Source of the DNA: Parafrankia elaeagni | GTDB lineage: Bacteria; Actinomycetota; Actinomycetes; Frankiales; Frankiaceae | NCBI RefSeq assembly: GCF_000374165.1 | Contig: NZ_KB893794.1 | Location: forward strand, 1-64,000 | Direction: 5' to 3' | DNA: 64,000 bases | Shown: in pieces, positions 1 to 13,219 of the stretch | Position numbering within the stretch: position 1 is the first letter of the stretch | How the letters are laid out: each line of letters starts with the position of its first letter | The notes under the pieces: model-generated | The model's input: the letters and a program-made list of their open reading frames with translations, nothing else | Told to the model about the DNA's origin: nothing | Databases searched by the model: none | Program-made: the position numbers and the translations under genes

Positions 1-55
1 TGCGTCCACTGTGCGGTTCTCGGGCTGCGACCGGTTCCGGGTCGGGTCTGATAGT
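1..55 (+). other. 23S-5S rRNA spacer (partial)
   Basis: The first bases, with the TGTGCGGTTCT stretch, look like the spacer found between 23S and 5S rRNA genes in actinobacterial rRNA operons. The 23S gene itself lies outside the window to the left. This placement rests on the 5S gene that follows directly. Confidence 0.6.
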
Positions 56-173
56 GTTTCGGTGGTTTTGGCGAAGGGGAAACGCCCGGTTCCATTCCGA
101 ACCCGGTAGCTAAGCCCTTCAGCGCCGATGGTACTGCGCGGGGTACCGCGTGGGAGAGTAGGACGCCGCCGGA
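56..173 (+). rRNA. rrf: 5S ribosomal RNA
   Basis: About 118 bases match the actinobacterial 5S pattern: GTTTCGGTGG at the 5' end, AAACGCCCGGTTCCATTCCG and GAACCCGG in the middle, CAGCGCCGATGGTACTGC, then GGGAGAGTAGGACGCCGCC at the 3' end. The 5' CGGTGG and 3' CCGCCGGAC segments can pair as the terminal helix. It is the last gene of an rRNA operon read rightward. End points are uncertain by a few bases. Confidence 0.95.
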
Positions 174-185
174 CTTCTTTTGGTG

Positions 186-219
186 GGGGCTGTTTCTGGC
201 TTGGGCCGGGAGCAGCCCC
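186..219 (+). terminator. possible rRNA operon terminator
   Basis: GGGGCTG (186-192) can pair with CAGCCCC (213-219) just after the 5S gene. There is no T tract after it, so it is only a candidate terminator. Confidence 0.35.
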
Positions 220-552
220 TACCTGTATTGGGGGCACGTTTCCTGCAGCCGACGAGCCGTGTGACGAGCCATGCTCGTGCTGGTGCGGCTGGTGCGGCTG
301 GTGCGGCCGAATGAGCACTGGTCATGCTCTGTCCCTGGTGCCCTACCTCACAGCATGCACTTGGACCTCACAGCCACATGCACTGGGCTGGGGCGGCTGC
401 AGGCCCTCACGCTGCTGGTCGGGAGCCTTCACGGCAAGTGGTGCGGTGAGGGTTGAGGCGGGCTCCGGTGGCTCCAGTTTGATGGACGTCCTACTATCGG
501 AGTGCCAACGAGAGGCGTTGGCGTCGAGGTTCCGTCCAGGGGAGCGAGCCGC
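220..552. other. intergenic region before icmF
   Basis: No gene is supported here. It holds three tandem copies of TGGTGCGGC (281-307) and two copies of ACCTCACAGC at 345-354 and 365-374, exactly 20 bases apart, which could be a two-site operator for icmF. An AGGGGAG ribosome-binding site for icmF lies at 538-544. Confidence 0.4.
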
Positions 553-3500
553 ATGAGCGCAGTCACCGTGGCGGGTCACGAGACCCCCACCCTGCACGTG
601 CCCGTATGGCCGGTGCGAGTCGTCACCGCCGCGGCCCTGTTCGACGGGCACGACGCGGCGATCAACATCATGCGACGGATCCTGCAGGCGCAGGGCGTCG
701 AGGTGATCCACCTGGGGCATGACCGGGGCGTGGACGAGGTCGTGAGTGCCGCCATCCAGGAGGACGCGCAGGCCATCGCGATCTCGTCCTACCAGGGCGG
801 GCATGTCGAGTACTTCAGCTACCTGATCGAGCGACTCCGGGCCCGGGGTGCCGGGCACGTCCGGGTCTACGGCGGTGGCGGTGGCGTGATCGTCCCTGAG
901 GAGATCGAGCTACTGCATTCCCGTGGCGTCGCGCGGATCTTCTCCCCTGAGGACGGGCAGCGGCTCGGGCTCGCACTCATGGTCAACAGCATTGTTCGCG
1001 AGAGCGACATCGACCTGGCCGTCGACGTCCCCTCGGTCGCGCAGGTGCGCGGTGGCGACGAGACGGTGCTCGCCAGGGCGATCACCGTCCTGGAGGCGGG
1101 GCGGGACGAGGCCTTCGCGGCCGGGCTGCGGGACGCGGCCGACCGTGGCCCCAAGGTCCCGGTGCTGGGCATCACGGGCACCGGCGGGTCCGGGAAGTCG
1201 TCCCTTACCGACGAGGTGCTGCGCCGCTTCCGGCTGGACCAGGGGGATGCGCTGCGGATCGCGGTCCTCGCGGTCGACCCGACCCGACGCCGTGGGGGCG
1301 GTGCGTTGCTCGGCGACCGGATCAGGATGAACGCACTGGCGGTGCTGCCGGACAACGGCGCTGGCGCAGTTGCGGATGCCGCACTGGCGTCCGGCGCCGA
1401 TGGCGCCGATGGCGCCGAGGCCGTCGGCGCGTCCACGCCTGCGGCCGGACCGAGGGCGTTCTTCCGCTCGCTGGCCACCCGTAAGGCGGGGCGGGAGCTG
1501 CCAGAGCAGCTCGCCGACATCATCGCGGCCTGCAAGGTCGCCGGGTACGACCTGGTGATCGTGGAGACCCCCGGCATCGGCCAGGGGGACGCAGCCATCG
1601 TGCCCTTCTGCGACGTCTCGATGTACGTGATGACGCCCGAGTACGGTGCGGCCTCCCAGCTGGAGAAGATCGACATGCTCGACTTCGCCGACGTCGTCGC
1701 CGTGAACAAGTTCGAGCGCCGGGGCGCGGAGGACGCGCGGCGTGACGTCGCTCGTCAGATGGTCCGCAACCGGGAGGACTTCGGCGCCGCGTGGGAGGAC
1801 ATGCCGGTGTACGGCACCTCGGCGGCGCGTTTCAACGACGACGGCGTCACCGCGCTCTACCTGTTCCTGCGCGCGCTGCTGCACGATCACGGTCTGAAGC
1901 TCGACGCGGGCGTGCTGGCACCGGTCGACGGGCGGGTCTCCTCGGGTCTCACGACCGTCGTGCCTCCTGGTCGGGTGCGCTACCTGGCCGAGATCGCGGA
2001 TGCGGTGCGCGGTTATCACGCGCACACTGAGGAGCAGGCCTCCGCCGCACGCCGTCGGCAGCATCTGACGACTGCCATCACCGAGCTCGATCGGTACGTC
2101 GGCTCCGCGGAGGCAGACGGAGATGGATCCGAGGGGTCCACGCGTTCGGTCGGCTCGGCGGACAGGCTGCGAGAGCTGCGGGACACCGCCGGCGCCGGGC
2201 TGGACCGCGAGACCCGCGAGCTGCTCGATTCCTGGCCGGCGCTGCTCGCCGAGCGCTCCGGGGACGAGATGGTCTACGTGGTGCGCGGCCAGGAGATCCG
2301 CACGCCGCTGCGGCGGGTCACACTCTCCGGGACGTCCGTGCCACGGGTCGCTGTTCCGGACATCGACGACGATGCGCGGCTGGTGCGTTTCCGCCGCCGG
2401 GAGAACCTGCCCGGGATGTTCCCTTTCACCGCGGGGGTCTTCCCCTTCAAACGGACCGGTGAGGCCCCGGCCCGGATGTTCGCCGGCGAAGGCGACCCGT
2501 TCCGGACGAACCGCCGCTTTCACCTGCTCTCCGCTGATTCTCCGGCGACCCGGCTCAGCACGGCGTTCGATTCGGTGACGCTGTACGGGCGGGATCCCGG
2601 CGCCCGGCCCGATGTCTACGGGAAGATCGGCACCTCCGGGGTGTCGGTGGCGACCCTCGACGACATGAAGGTCCTTTTCGCGGGCTTCGACCTGTGCGCG
2701 GCCACGACAAGTGTCTCGATGACGATCAACGGGCCGGCGCCGGCGATCCTCGCCATGTTCCTCAACACCGCGATCGACCAGCGGATCGAGGCCTTCCGGA
2801 CGGAGCACGGCCGCGAGCCCTCGGCGGCCGAGGCGGCCGAGGCGGCGGCGTGGGCGCTGGCGAACGTGCGGGGCACGGTGCAGGCTGACATTCTCAAGGA
2901 GGATCAGGGCCAGAACACCTGCATCTTCTCCACCGAGTTCGCGCTGCGCTGCATGGCGGACATGCAGCAGTGGTTCATCGACAACCGGGTGCGGAACTTC
3001 TACTCGGTGTCTATCTCCGGCTATCACATCGCGGAAGCCGGCGCGAACCCGATCAGCCAGCTCGCGTTCACTCTCGCCAACGGATTCACCTACGTCGAGG
3101 CGTACCTGGCACGCGGCATGGCCATCGACGACTTCGCGCCGAACCTGTCGTTCTTCTTCTCCAACGGCATGGACGCCGAGTACAGCGTGATCGGCCGGGT
3201 CGCCCGGCGGATCTGGGCAGTGGCGATGCGCGAGCGTTACGGCGCCTCGGAACGCTCCCAGAAGCTCAAGTACCACGTGCAGACCTCGGGCCGCTCGCTG
3301 CACGCGAGGGAAATGAACTTCAACGACATCCGAACGACCTTGCAGGCGCTGTGCGCGATCTACGACAACTGCAACAGCCTGCACACCAACGCCTACGACG
3401 AGGCGGTGACGACGCCCACCGAGCAGTCGGTCCGGCGCGCGCTGGCAATCCAGATGATCATCGATCAGGAGTGGGGCCTCGCCGGGAACGAGAACCCGCT

Positions 3501-3972
3501 GCAGGGTTCCCATGTGATCGAGGAACTCACCGACCTGGTCGAGGAAGCCGTCCTCGTCGAGTTCGAGCGGATCTCGGAACGGGGCGGTGTTCTCGGCGCG
3601 ATGGAAACCGGCTACCAGCGCGGTCGGATCCAGGACGAGTCGATGCTCTACGAGCGGCGTAAGCACGACGGTTCGCTGCCGATCGTCGGGGTCAACACAT
3701 TCCTTGGGCCGGATGTCGACGAGAGCGATGCCGGACCGCTGGAGCTCGCCCGGGCCACGGAAGAGGAGAAGCAGTCCCAGCTGCGGCGCCTCGCGGACTT
3801 CAACAGCCGTAACGCGGACGCAGCCGCGCTGGCGCTCGACCGCCTGCGGAAGGTGGCCGCGGCCGGTGGCAACACATTCGAGGTGCTGATGGACGCGGCG
3901 CGGGTGTGCTCGCTGGGCCAGATCAGTGCGGCGTTCTTCGACGTCGGCGGTCAGTACCGACGCAACATCTGA
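553..3972 (+). CDS. icmF: fused isobutyryl-CoA mutase IcmF
   Basis: This B12-dependent radical enzyme interconverts isobutyryl-CoA and n-butyryl-CoA. The 1139-residue chain joins three parts: an N-terminal cobalamin domain with the DGHD motif (His33 the likely lower cobalt ligand), a MeaB-like GTPase chaperone with P-loop GTGGSGKSS near residue 210, ETPGIGQ near 340 and NKFER near 385, and a C-terminal mutase barrel from about 610. In methylmalonyl-CoA mutases an Arg binds the substrate carboxylate in the motif before NTYI; here the motif is KEDQGQNTCIF with Gln787, as in isobutyryl-CoA mutases. ATG 553 is chosen because AGGGGAG lies 8 bases upstream; an in-frame GTG at 502 has no such site. 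Ala/Gly-rich loops near 275-310 and 515-535 are extra linkers. A MarR regulator follows. Substrate range (pivalyl- or isovaleryl-CoA) cannot be settled by reading. Confidence 0.92.
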   Translation: MSAVTVAGHETPTLHVPVWPVRVVTAAALFDGHDAAINIMRRILQAQGVEVIHLGHDRGVDEVVSAAIQEDAQAIAISSYQGGHVEYFSYLIERLRARGAGHVRVYGGGGGVIVPEEIELLHSRGVARIFSPEDGQRLGLALMVNSIVRESDIDLAVDVPSVAQVRGGDETVLARAITVLEAGRDEAFAAGLRDAADRGPKVPVLGITGTGGSGKSSLTDEVLRRFRLDQGDALRIAVLAVDPTRRRGGGALLGDRIRMNALAVLPDNGAGAVADAALASGADGADGAEAVGASTPAAGPRAFFRSLATRKAGRELPEQLADIIAACKVAGYDLVIVETPGIGQGDAAIVPFCDVSMYVMTPEYGAASQLEKIDMLDFADVVAVNKFERRGAEDARRDVARQMVRNREDFGAAWEDMPVYGTSAARFNDDGVTALYLFLRALLHDHGLKLDAGVLAPVDGRVSSGLTTVVPPGRVRYLAEIADAVRGYHAHTEEQASAARRRQHLTTAITELDRYVGSAEADGDGSEGSTRSVGSADRLRELRDTAGAGLDRETRELLDSWPALLAERSGDEMVYVVRGQEIRTPLRRVTLSGTSVPRVAVPDIDDDARLVRFRRRENLPGMFPFTAGVFPFKRTGEAPARMFAGEGDPFRTNRRFHLLSADSPATRLSTAFDSVTLYGRDPGARPDVYGKIGTSGVSVATLDDMKVLFAGFDLCAATTSVSMTINGPAPAILAMFLNTAIDQRIEAFRTEHGREPSAAEAAEAAAWALANVRGTVQADILKEDQGQNTCIFSTEFALRCMADMQQWFIDNRVRNFYSVSISGYHIAEAGANPISQLAFTLANGFTYVEAYLARGMAIDDFAPNLSFFFSNGMDAEYSVIGRVARRIWAVAMRERYGASERSQKLKYHVQTSGRSLHAREMNFNDIRTTLQALCAIYDNCNSLHTNAYDEAVTTPTEQSVRRALAIQMIIDQEWGLAGNENPLQGSHVIEELTDLVEEAVLVEFERISERGGVLGAMETGYQRGRIQDESMLYERRKHDGSLPIVGVNTFLGPDVDESDAGPLELARATEEEKQSQLRRLADFNSRNADAAALALDRLRKVAAAGGNTFEVLMDAARVCSLGQISAAFFDVGGQYRRNI

Positions 3973-4204
3973 CGCGGGCGCACCGTCGCGGTGCCGGCAG
4001 GCCGTCTGTGCCACTGCCGGGTGGCCGGGTCCGGGGGCCCGGTCACACCGATCGTGTGCCGCGCCCCTGGGATGTCGCCGCAGCTGTTGTCCCGCTGGGC
4101 TGCCGCGGCGCAGCGTCCGTTGGCCGGGATCCGCGCGGGTGGGTCGGAATGGCATAGTGGATGGCGCCGTCTGTCCGACGACCCGCATTTGGAGAACCGC
4201 ACCC

Positions 4205-4711
4205 GTGACGCAGCCGAAGCCTCTTCCGGCCGACCCGATCGCGGAGGCGCACCGGCAGTGGAAAGCACACGGATGGGGCGGCGTGGCGGATGGTATGGCC
4301 GCCGTCACATCGGTGATGCGTGCACAACAGATCCTGCTTGCCCGGGTTGACGAGGTGCTTCGCCCGCTCGATCTTACTTTCGCCCGGTACGAGCTCCTCA
4401 TGCTGTTGTTGTTCAGCCGGAGGGGCTCGTTGCCGCTGAGTCGCATCGGAAGCCTGCTGCAGGTCCATCCGACCAGCGTCACCAGTGCGGTCGACCGTCT
4501 GGAGGCCCGTGGGCAGGTGCGCCGGCAGCCACATCCGACCGACCGGCGGGCCGTCCTCGCCGAGATCACGGACGAAGGTCGCGCGACCGCACTCGCCGCG
4601 ACCACCCGCCTCAACGAGAGCGTCTTCGCCGACCCGGGCCTGCCCGAGAACGGGGTGACCGAACTGGTCGACCTGCTGACCGATCTGCGGAGCCGCGCCG
4701 GCGACTTCTGA
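4205..4711 (+). CDS. MarR-family transcriptional regulator
   Basis: The 168-residue protein has the winged-helix layout of MarR regulators: a long N-terminal helix, TFARYELLMLLLFSRRGSLP, a recognition helix in VHPTSVTSAVDRLEARGQV, and the wing RQPHPTDRRAVLAEITDEG with the conserved D-R pair. GTG 4205 follows GGAG at 4191-4194. It lies 232 bases after icmF in the same direction, so control of acyl-CoA metabolism or of icmF itself is plausible, but the ligand is unknown. MarR proteins usually dimerise and act as ligand-relieved repressors. Confidence 0.88.
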   Translation: MTQPKPLPADPIAEAHRQWKAHGWGGVADGMAAVTSVMRAQQILLARVDEVLRPLDLTFARYELLMLLLFSRRGSLPLSRIGSLLQVHPTSVTSAVDRLEARGQVRRQPHPTDRRAVLAEITDEGRATALAATTRLNESVFADPGLPENGVTELVDLLTDLRSRAGDF

Positions 4712-4770
4712 CCGTTCCCCGTTCCCCGTTCCCCGCGGCCCGCGCCGGCTCGGCCCGCGCCGGCTCGGCC
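4712..4770. repeat. short tandem repeats after marR gene
   Basis: CCGTTCC occurs three times in tandem (4712-4732), then CGCGCCGGCTCGGCC twice in tandem (4741-4755 and 4756-4770). No gene is seen in 4712-4947. Confidence 0.7.
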
Positions 4771-4947
4771 CGGTCTTCGCGGACGCCGCCCGGGCCGGGC
4801 CGTGGTGTCCTTCGCGCCGTGCCGCGGCGCCGGCCGCAGCCTCCCGCGACGGGCACCCCGGCCACAGTGAGCAATGGGGCGGGGCCTGGTCCGGGTGGGC
4901 CCGCGAGTCCCGGTGGGTGATGCGGGCGACAGCTACCCTCTACAGAC

Positions 4948-6138
4948 GTGACCTACCTCGACCACGCGGCGACCACGCCCATGCGCCCGGAGGCGGTCGA
5001 GGCGTTCACCGCCGCCCTGGCTGACGCGGGAAACGCCTCCTCGCTGCACGCCGGCGGCCGGCGCGCGCGCAGGACCGTCGAGGAGGCGCGGGAGTCCCTG
5101 GCCGAGGTGCTCGACGCGCGACCATCCGATGTGGTCTTCACCGGGGGCGGGACGGAGAGCGACAACCTCGCGGTGAAGGGCCTGTACTGGTCGCGTCGTG
5201 CCGCCGACCCGCGGCGGCGGCGGCTGCTGGTGAGCGCCGTCGAGCATCCCGCGGTGCTGGACACGGCGTCCTGGCTGGCCAGGCACCAGGGAGCCGTCCT
5301 GGAGCTGCTGCCGGTGGACGGGACGGGCCTGGTGACGCCGGAGGTGCTGCGCGCCTCGGTGGGCGACGACCCCGCCTCCGTCGCGATGATCTCGGTGATG
5401 TGGGCGAACAGTGAGGTGGGAACCATCCAGCCGGTCGCCGAGCTGGCCCGGGTCGCGCATGGCTGCGGCATCCCCTTCCACACCGATGCTGTGCAGGCGT
5501 TCGGGCAGGTCGAGACGTCCTTCGCCGCCAGCGGGGCAGACGCGCTGACGATCAGCGCCCACAAGATCGGCGGACCGGTGGGGGTGGGTGCGCTGTTGGT
5601 GCGGCGCGGTCTGGAACTGGAGCCCCTCGCGCACGGAGGCGGGCAGGAGCGCGACATCCGGTCCGGCACCCTCAACACCCCCGGTGTCGCCGCGTTCGCG
5701 GCGGCCGCGCGGGCCGCGCGGGCGGAACTGCCCGCGGAACAGGCCCGGCTCGCGGCACTGCGCGACGACCTCGTGCACAGGGTTCTGGCCGAGGTTCCCG
5801 GGGCGACCCTGAACGGCGCGCCGTCCGGGCCGGGCCGGTTGCCGGGCAACGCCCATCTGACCTTCCCGGGGTGCGAGGGGGACTCGCTGCTCATGCTGCT
5901 GGACGCGCACGGTGTGGAATGCTCGACGGGTTCCGCCTGTTCGGCGGGAATCGCGAGGCCCTCGCATGTGCTGTTGGCTATGGGGGCCGGCGAGGCGCAC
6001 GCGCGCGGGTCGCTGCGCTTCTCGCTCGGGCACGGCTCGACGGCGCGGGATGTCGATGCGCTCGTCGCCGTGATCGGCCCGGTGGTGGAACGCGCCGCCC
6101 GGGCCGGTGAACTCGCCGGGCTCAGTTCCCGAGGCTGA
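4948..6138 (+). CDS. cysteine desulfurase (NifS/IscS class)
   Basis: This PLP enzyme takes sulfur from cysteine as a persulfide and releases alanine. The 396-residue protein starts with YLDHAATTP, carries the [13 protein letters not shown] cofactor region, Lys206 in SAHKIGGP for the PLP Schiff base, and Cys331 in STGSACSAG on the mobile loop. The short loop around the Cys fits group I (IscS/NifS-like) enzymes. The next gene, mnmA, begins before this one ends, so the likely job is sulfur delivery for tRNA 2-thiouridine; Fe-S cluster assembly remains possible. The GTG start gives the standard family N-terminus. Confidence 0.92.
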   Translation: MTYLDHAATTPMRPEAVEAFTAALADAGNASSLHAGGRRARRTVEEARESLAEVLDARPSDVVFTGGGTESDNLAVKGLYWSRRAADPRRRRLLVSAVEHPAVLDTASWLARHQGAVLELLPVDGTGLVTPEVLRASVGDDPASVAMISVMWANSEVGTIQPVAELARVAHGCGIPFHTDAVQAFGQVETSFAASGADALTISAHKIGGPVGVGALLVRRGLELEPLAHGGGQERDIRSGTLNTPGVAAFAAAARAARAELPAEQARLAALRDDLVHRVLAEVPGATLNGAPSGPGRLPGNAHLTFPGCEGDSLLMLLDAHGVECSTGSACSAGIARPSHVLLAMGAGEAHARGSLRFSLGHGSTARDVDALVAVIGPVVERAARAGELAGLSSRG

Positions 6139-6160
6139 GGTCCGCAGAGGGAGTGGGATC

Positions 6161-7228
6161 GTGGGCAGGATGAAGGTGCTCGCGGCCATGTCGGGCGGGG
6201 TCGACTCGGCGGTGGCCGCGGCGCGGGCTGTGGACGCCGGCCATGATGTGACGGGCGTCCACCTCGCGCTGGCCCGGACCCCGGCCTCCGACCGGGTCGG
6301 CTCCCGTGGGTGCTGCACGCTGGAGGACGCCCGCGACGCCCGCCGGGCCGCGGACGTGCTCGGCATCCCCTTCTACGTCTGGGATCTCGCCGACCGGTTC
6401 GAGTCCGAGGTCATCGATCAGTTCGTCGCCGACTACTCCGCCGGCCGCACCCCCAACCCGTGCGTGAGCTGCAACGAGCGCATCAAGTTCGCCGCTGTGC
6501 TGGACCGGGCGCTGGCGCTCGGCTTCGACGCGGTCGTCACCGGCCACCACGCCCGTCTCGACCCGGACGGGACGCTGCGCCGCTCGGTCGACCTGGCCAA
6601 GGACCAGTCCTACGTGCTCGGCACACTGCGCCCGGAGCAGCTGGCCGCGGCCAGCTTCCCGCTCGGGGACTCGACGAAGGAGCAGGTCCGCGCGGAGGCG
6701 GCGCGCCGTGGCCTGGGCGTTGCCGACAAGCCGGACAGCCATGACATCTGCTTCGTCGCCTCCGGCGACACCGGGGCGTGGCTGCGCGAGCGGCTGGGCC
6801 CGCGGCCGGGCCCGATCGTGGACGCGGGCACCGGCGAGACGCTCGGCGAGCACGACGGTGCCTACGCCTTCACGGTCGGGCAGCGCCGGGGCCTGCGGCT
6901 CGGCCGTCCCGCCCCGGACGGCCGCCCGCGGTACGTCCTCGAGCTGTCCCCGGTGACATCGACGGTGACCGTCGGGCCGGCGGAGGCACTGGATATGCGC
7001 AGCCTCGTCGCGGAGCGGATCGTGTGGCCCCACGAGGGCTCCGTGTCATGCACCGCGCAGGTCAGGGCCCATGGCGGTGTCGTCCCGGCGATGGTGACGG
7101 CCCGTGGGGACGAGCTCGACGCGCGGCTGGCCGAACCGGTGCGCGGCACTGCCGCGGGCCAGGCCGTGGTCTTCTACGACGGGGACCGGGTCCTCGGCGG
7201 CGGGCGTATCCGCTCCCTCGCCGGCTGA
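6161..7228 (+). CDS. mnmA: tRNA 2-thiouridylase MnmA
   Basis: MnmA adenylates and thiolates U34 in tRNAs for Glu, Gln and Lys using persulfide sulfur. The 355-residue chain has the PP-loop SGGVDSA at the N-terminus, the catalytic Cys101 in NPCVSCN, and Cys197 in HDICFV; it also has the TVGQRRGL segment and the C-terminal beta barrel typical of the family. GTG 6161 is preferred since AGGGAG lies 8 bases upstream; ATG 6170 (three codons later) is an alternative. It follows the cysteine desulfurase gene by 22 bases and probably shares its transcript. Confidence 0.93.
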   Translation: MGRMKVLAAMSGGVDSAVAAARAVDAGHDVTGVHLALARTPASDRVGSRGCCTLEDARDARRAADVLGIPFYVWDLADRFESEVIDQFVADYSAGRTPNPCVSCNERIKFAAVLDRALALGFDAVVTGHHARLDPDGTLRRSVDLAKDQSYVLGTLRPEQLAAASFPLGDSTKEQVRAEAARRGLGVADKPDSHDICFVASGDTGAWLRERLGPRPGPIVDAGTGETLGEHDGAYAFTVGQRRGLRLGRPAPDGRPRYVLELSPVTSTVTVGPAEALDMRSLVAERIVWPHEGSVSCTAQVRAHGGVVPAMVTARGDELDARLAEPVRGTAAGQAVVFYDGDRVLGGGRIRSLAG

Positions 7229-7435
7229 CCAGCTCCCTCATCGGCTGACTCGTCGCCGGCTGACCCGTTCCCGGCTGACCCGTCGCACCGGTCCCCTGGC
7301 CTGGCGCGGGCCCGCGCGTTGCCGGCTCCGACCGCCGCACGGTGGTGCCGGTGCGGGCGTGGCTGGCCAGCTGTGATCCGCTGTGGTCCGCTGCCGGCGA
7401 TCCGGGGCGGACGCAGGCGGAACGAAGGAGTCGAT

Positions 7436-10706
<3,271 letters not shown>

Positions 10707-10846
10707 CCTTCGGATCCTGGCAGCGAAAGGTTCATCACGGTGAGCAGTCATATGTACTGTCGCGTTCCGGTGCGCCGGCTGGGCGGCTCCGGCGTGCCCC
10801 TGCAACGCGTCGCCAGCTCGACTCGGGACGAACCAGGACGTTGTTG

Positions 10847-13219
10847 ATGCGCGGCCGTGGGCTCCGGCTGGCTGGCGTGCCCGCTGCGTCGCCGAAACCG
10901 CCAGGACCGGCCCGGGCCCGGGTGCTCGGCACGGTCGGAGGCCTCACGGCGCTACTGGTCATCGGAGTGGGCCTCTGGCACGGCGGCTTCAGCGATCTGG
11001 GTGTCGCCTTCGTGCCCCTCGCCGGCCTCGCGCTGGTCGTCCGTCCGCAGACACAGCTGTCGCTCCTGTCCGGTGCGCCGGGGGCCGGCCGGGCGGGGCG
11101 CGGCGGCCCGGACCTGAGCGTGACCTTCCTGTTCGCGATCCTGCTCGGCTGGGGTGCTCCGGCGGCGCTCGCCGTCCACCTGGTCGTCGCCCTGCCGGTC
11201 CGGCGGCGGAGGGCCCCCGCCTGGCAGGTGATGGCACGGGTGGGGCAGCGTGCCCTCGGTCTCGCGGCGGCGGGGGCGGTGGTCGTCGCCTGCGGTGTCG
11301 ACCACGATCTCGGCACCGCGGAGCTGCCCGCCGTGGCACTCGCCGCGCTGGTGCTCTTCGTCATCGAGGACCTGCCCTGCGCCGTGCCGGGTCCGGTATC
11401 CGGCCTGTCGTCCAGCTCGCAGCCGAGCCTGTCGGCAGGCCCGCGGCGGCCGGCCCGCCGTCGTCGGGTGGTACTCGTCGAGCTGCGTCGGCGGGTGGCG
11501 GCCGGGGCGGCAGTGCTTTCGCTCGCGCCGCTGATCGTGATCGCCGCCGATCGTGGCCCATGGCTCGCGCTGCTGCTGCTGCCCGCATTGCGGGTGGTGG
11601 GCCGGGTCGGCGAGGCCGTTCGGCAGAAGGAGTACGAGGCCCGCCACGACGGGCTCACCGGGCTGCCGAACCGGGCGGCGCTCGCCGAGCGTGCCGCGCT
11701 CGGCTTCGCCGCGGCCGAGCACAGCGGGACACGCGTCGGGCTGCTGCTCCTCGACCTCGACCGGTTCAAGGAGGTCAACGACCGGCTGGGACATGAGGTC
11801 GGGGACCGGCTGCTGGTCGTCGCGGCGGCCCGCCTGACAGCCGCGCTGCGGCCCGGGGACGTCGTCGCACGGCTCGGTGGGGACGAGTTCGCCGTGCTGC
11901 TCCCCGCCCTGCCGGCGGGCCCGGCGGGCCGGGCGGTCGCCGCCGAGGTGGCCGGCCGGGTCCGCGGGGTCGTGCGTGCCGGCTACGAGATCGACGGCCA
12001 GTCCTGCGAGATCGACGTGAGCGTCGGCGTGGCGCTGTACCCGGATGACGGCAGCGATCTGCCGGCGCTGTCGCGCTGCGCCGACGTCGCGATGTACGCG
12101 GCGAAGGAGCACCGGCTGGGCGTCCAGGCCTACGGGCCGCAGGACGCCCGCCGGGCACGGCTGCGCGCCCGCACGGCAGCCGAGCTCGGCTATGCCCTCG
12201 ACCAGGGGCAGCTCGAGCTGCACTACCAGCCGCAGGCGGAGATCATCGACGGGCGGGTGCGGCGGGCCGAAGCGCTGCTGCGCTGGCGGCACCCCAGCCG
12301 TGGCCTGCTGCTGCCGGAGGTGTTCGTGCCGCTCGCCGAGTCCACCGGCCTGATGCGCCCGCTCACCTCGTGGGCGATCGACGCGGCGCTGGCACAGACA
12401 TCCCACTGGCGCGCGGCCGGCATCCCGGTCGCCATCGCGGTGAACGTGTCCTCGCGTGATCTGGGGGATCCCCGGTTCGTGGGCTCCGTCGCGAGTGCAC
12501 TGGCCGCCAGCGACCTCCCGGCGGACGCACTCACCTTCGAAGTGACGGAGAAGGCTCTCACCGCGGCCGGGGGAGACCCGGCCAGCGCCCTTCGTGACCT
12601 CACGGAGCTGGGCATCTCGGTGAGCCTGGACGACTTCGGTACCGGCCTGGTCTCGCTCGAGACCCTGCGGCGCCTGCCGATCGACGAGATCAAGATCGAC
12701 CGGACGGTGATCCGCCGGATGGAGACCGCTGTACGTGACGCCGCCTTCGTCCGCGCCGTGGTCCGCCTCGCCTCCGACCTGGGGCTGCGGGTTGTCGCGG
12801 AGGGGGTCGAGACGTCCGCGGAGTGGCGTCGGCTCGCCGGGTTCGGTGCGCACGCGGCGCAGGGCTGGCATGTTGCGCCGGCGCTGCCTGCGACGCTGCT
12901 CACGCCCTGGCTCGCCGAGCCCGCCGACGGGTTGACCGGGCTTGGGCTCGGAGCGGCGGGCGGGCTCGGAGCGGCGGGCGGGCTCGGAGCGGCGGGCGGG
13001 AACGGGGTGGCGGGTGGGAACGGGGTGGCGGGTGGAAACGGAGCGGCGCCCGCGTCCGGCCTCGGGCCTGAGGCCGGACAGCTCGCCGGGCGATCGTCCG
13101 GGGAGGCCTGGGGCGAGCTCGCCTGCTGTGGGCAGCCTCGGCGTGACGACGTCCGGGCCGGCGCCGCCCGCCCGGACGGGCCCGGCGCCGCCGCCGTCAC
13201 TCACTCGCGACCGCGCTGA
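10847..13219 (+). CDS. membrane GGDEF-EAL c-di-GMP protein
   Basis: The 790-residue protein has an N-terminal membrane part (several hydrophobic segments in residues 25-250), then a GGDEF domain and an EAL domain. The diguanylate cyclase motif GGDEF is intact at 344-348 with the inhibitory site RPGD at 335-338. The phosphodiesterase domain has EAL at 475-477 plus NVSSRD, DDFGTG, the KID lysine and EGVE. Both activities could therefore be real. ATG 10847 has AGGA 8 bases upstream. The C-terminal tail carries six Gly/Ala/Leu/Asn repeats and is probably disordered. Its stop lies inside the end of the convergent ACT gene, a 19-base overlap. Confidence 0.9.
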   Translation: MRGRGLRLAGVPAASPKPPGPARARVLGTVGGLTALLVIGVGLWHGGFSDLGVAFVPLAGLALVVRPQTQLSLLSGAPGAGRAGRGGPDLSVTFLFAILLGWGAPAALAVHLVVALPVRRRRAPAWQVMARVGQRALGLAAAGAVVVACGVDHDLGTAELPAVALAALVLFVIEDLPCAVPGPVSGLSSSSQPSLSAGPRRPARRRRVVLVELRRRVAAGAAVLSLAPLIVIAADRGPWLALLLLPALRVVGRVGEAVRQKEYEARHDGLTGLPNRAALAERAALGFAAAEHSGTRVGLLLLDLDRFKEVNDRLGHEVGDRLLVVAAARLTAALRPGDVVARLGGDEFAVLLPALPAGPAGRAVAAEVAGRVRGVVRAGYEIDGQSCEIDVSVGVALYPDDGSDLPALSRCADVAMYAAKEHRLGVQAYGPQDARRARLRARTAAELGYALDQGQLELHYQPQAEIIDGRVRRAEALLRWRHPSRGLLLPEVFVPLAESTGLMRPLTSWAIDAALAQTSHWRAAGIPVAIAVNVSSRDLGDPRFVGSVASALAASDLPADALTFEVTEKALTAAGGDPASALRDLTELGISVSLDDFGTGLVSLETLRRLPIDEIKIDRTVIRRMETAVRDAAFVRAVVRLASDLGLRVVAEGVETSAEWRRLAGFGAHAAQGWHVAPALPATLLTPWLAEPADGLTGLGLGAAGGLGAAGGLGAAGGNGVAGGNGVAGGNGAAPASGLGPEAGQLAGRSSGEAWGELACCGQPRRDDVRAGAARPDGPGAAAVTHSRPR
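12944..13048 (+). repeat. in-gene 18-bp tandem repeats
   Basis: About six copies of an 18-base unit, GGGCTCGGAGCGGCGGGC changing to GGGAACGGGGTGGCGGGT, encode GLGAAG and GNGVAG repeats in the tail of the GGDEF-EAL protein. Copy number may vary between strains. Confidence 0.85.

Noticed and set aside
910-4614. Very long minus-strand open frame opposite icmF and the MarR gene
   Set aside because: It runs antisense to clearly conserved proteins and has no recognisable domain; long antisense frames are expected at this GC content.
7229-7435. Cobalamin or SAM riboswitch before the methionine synthase gene
   Set aside because: No B12 box or SAM-I core is visible; the stretch is mostly short GC repeats.
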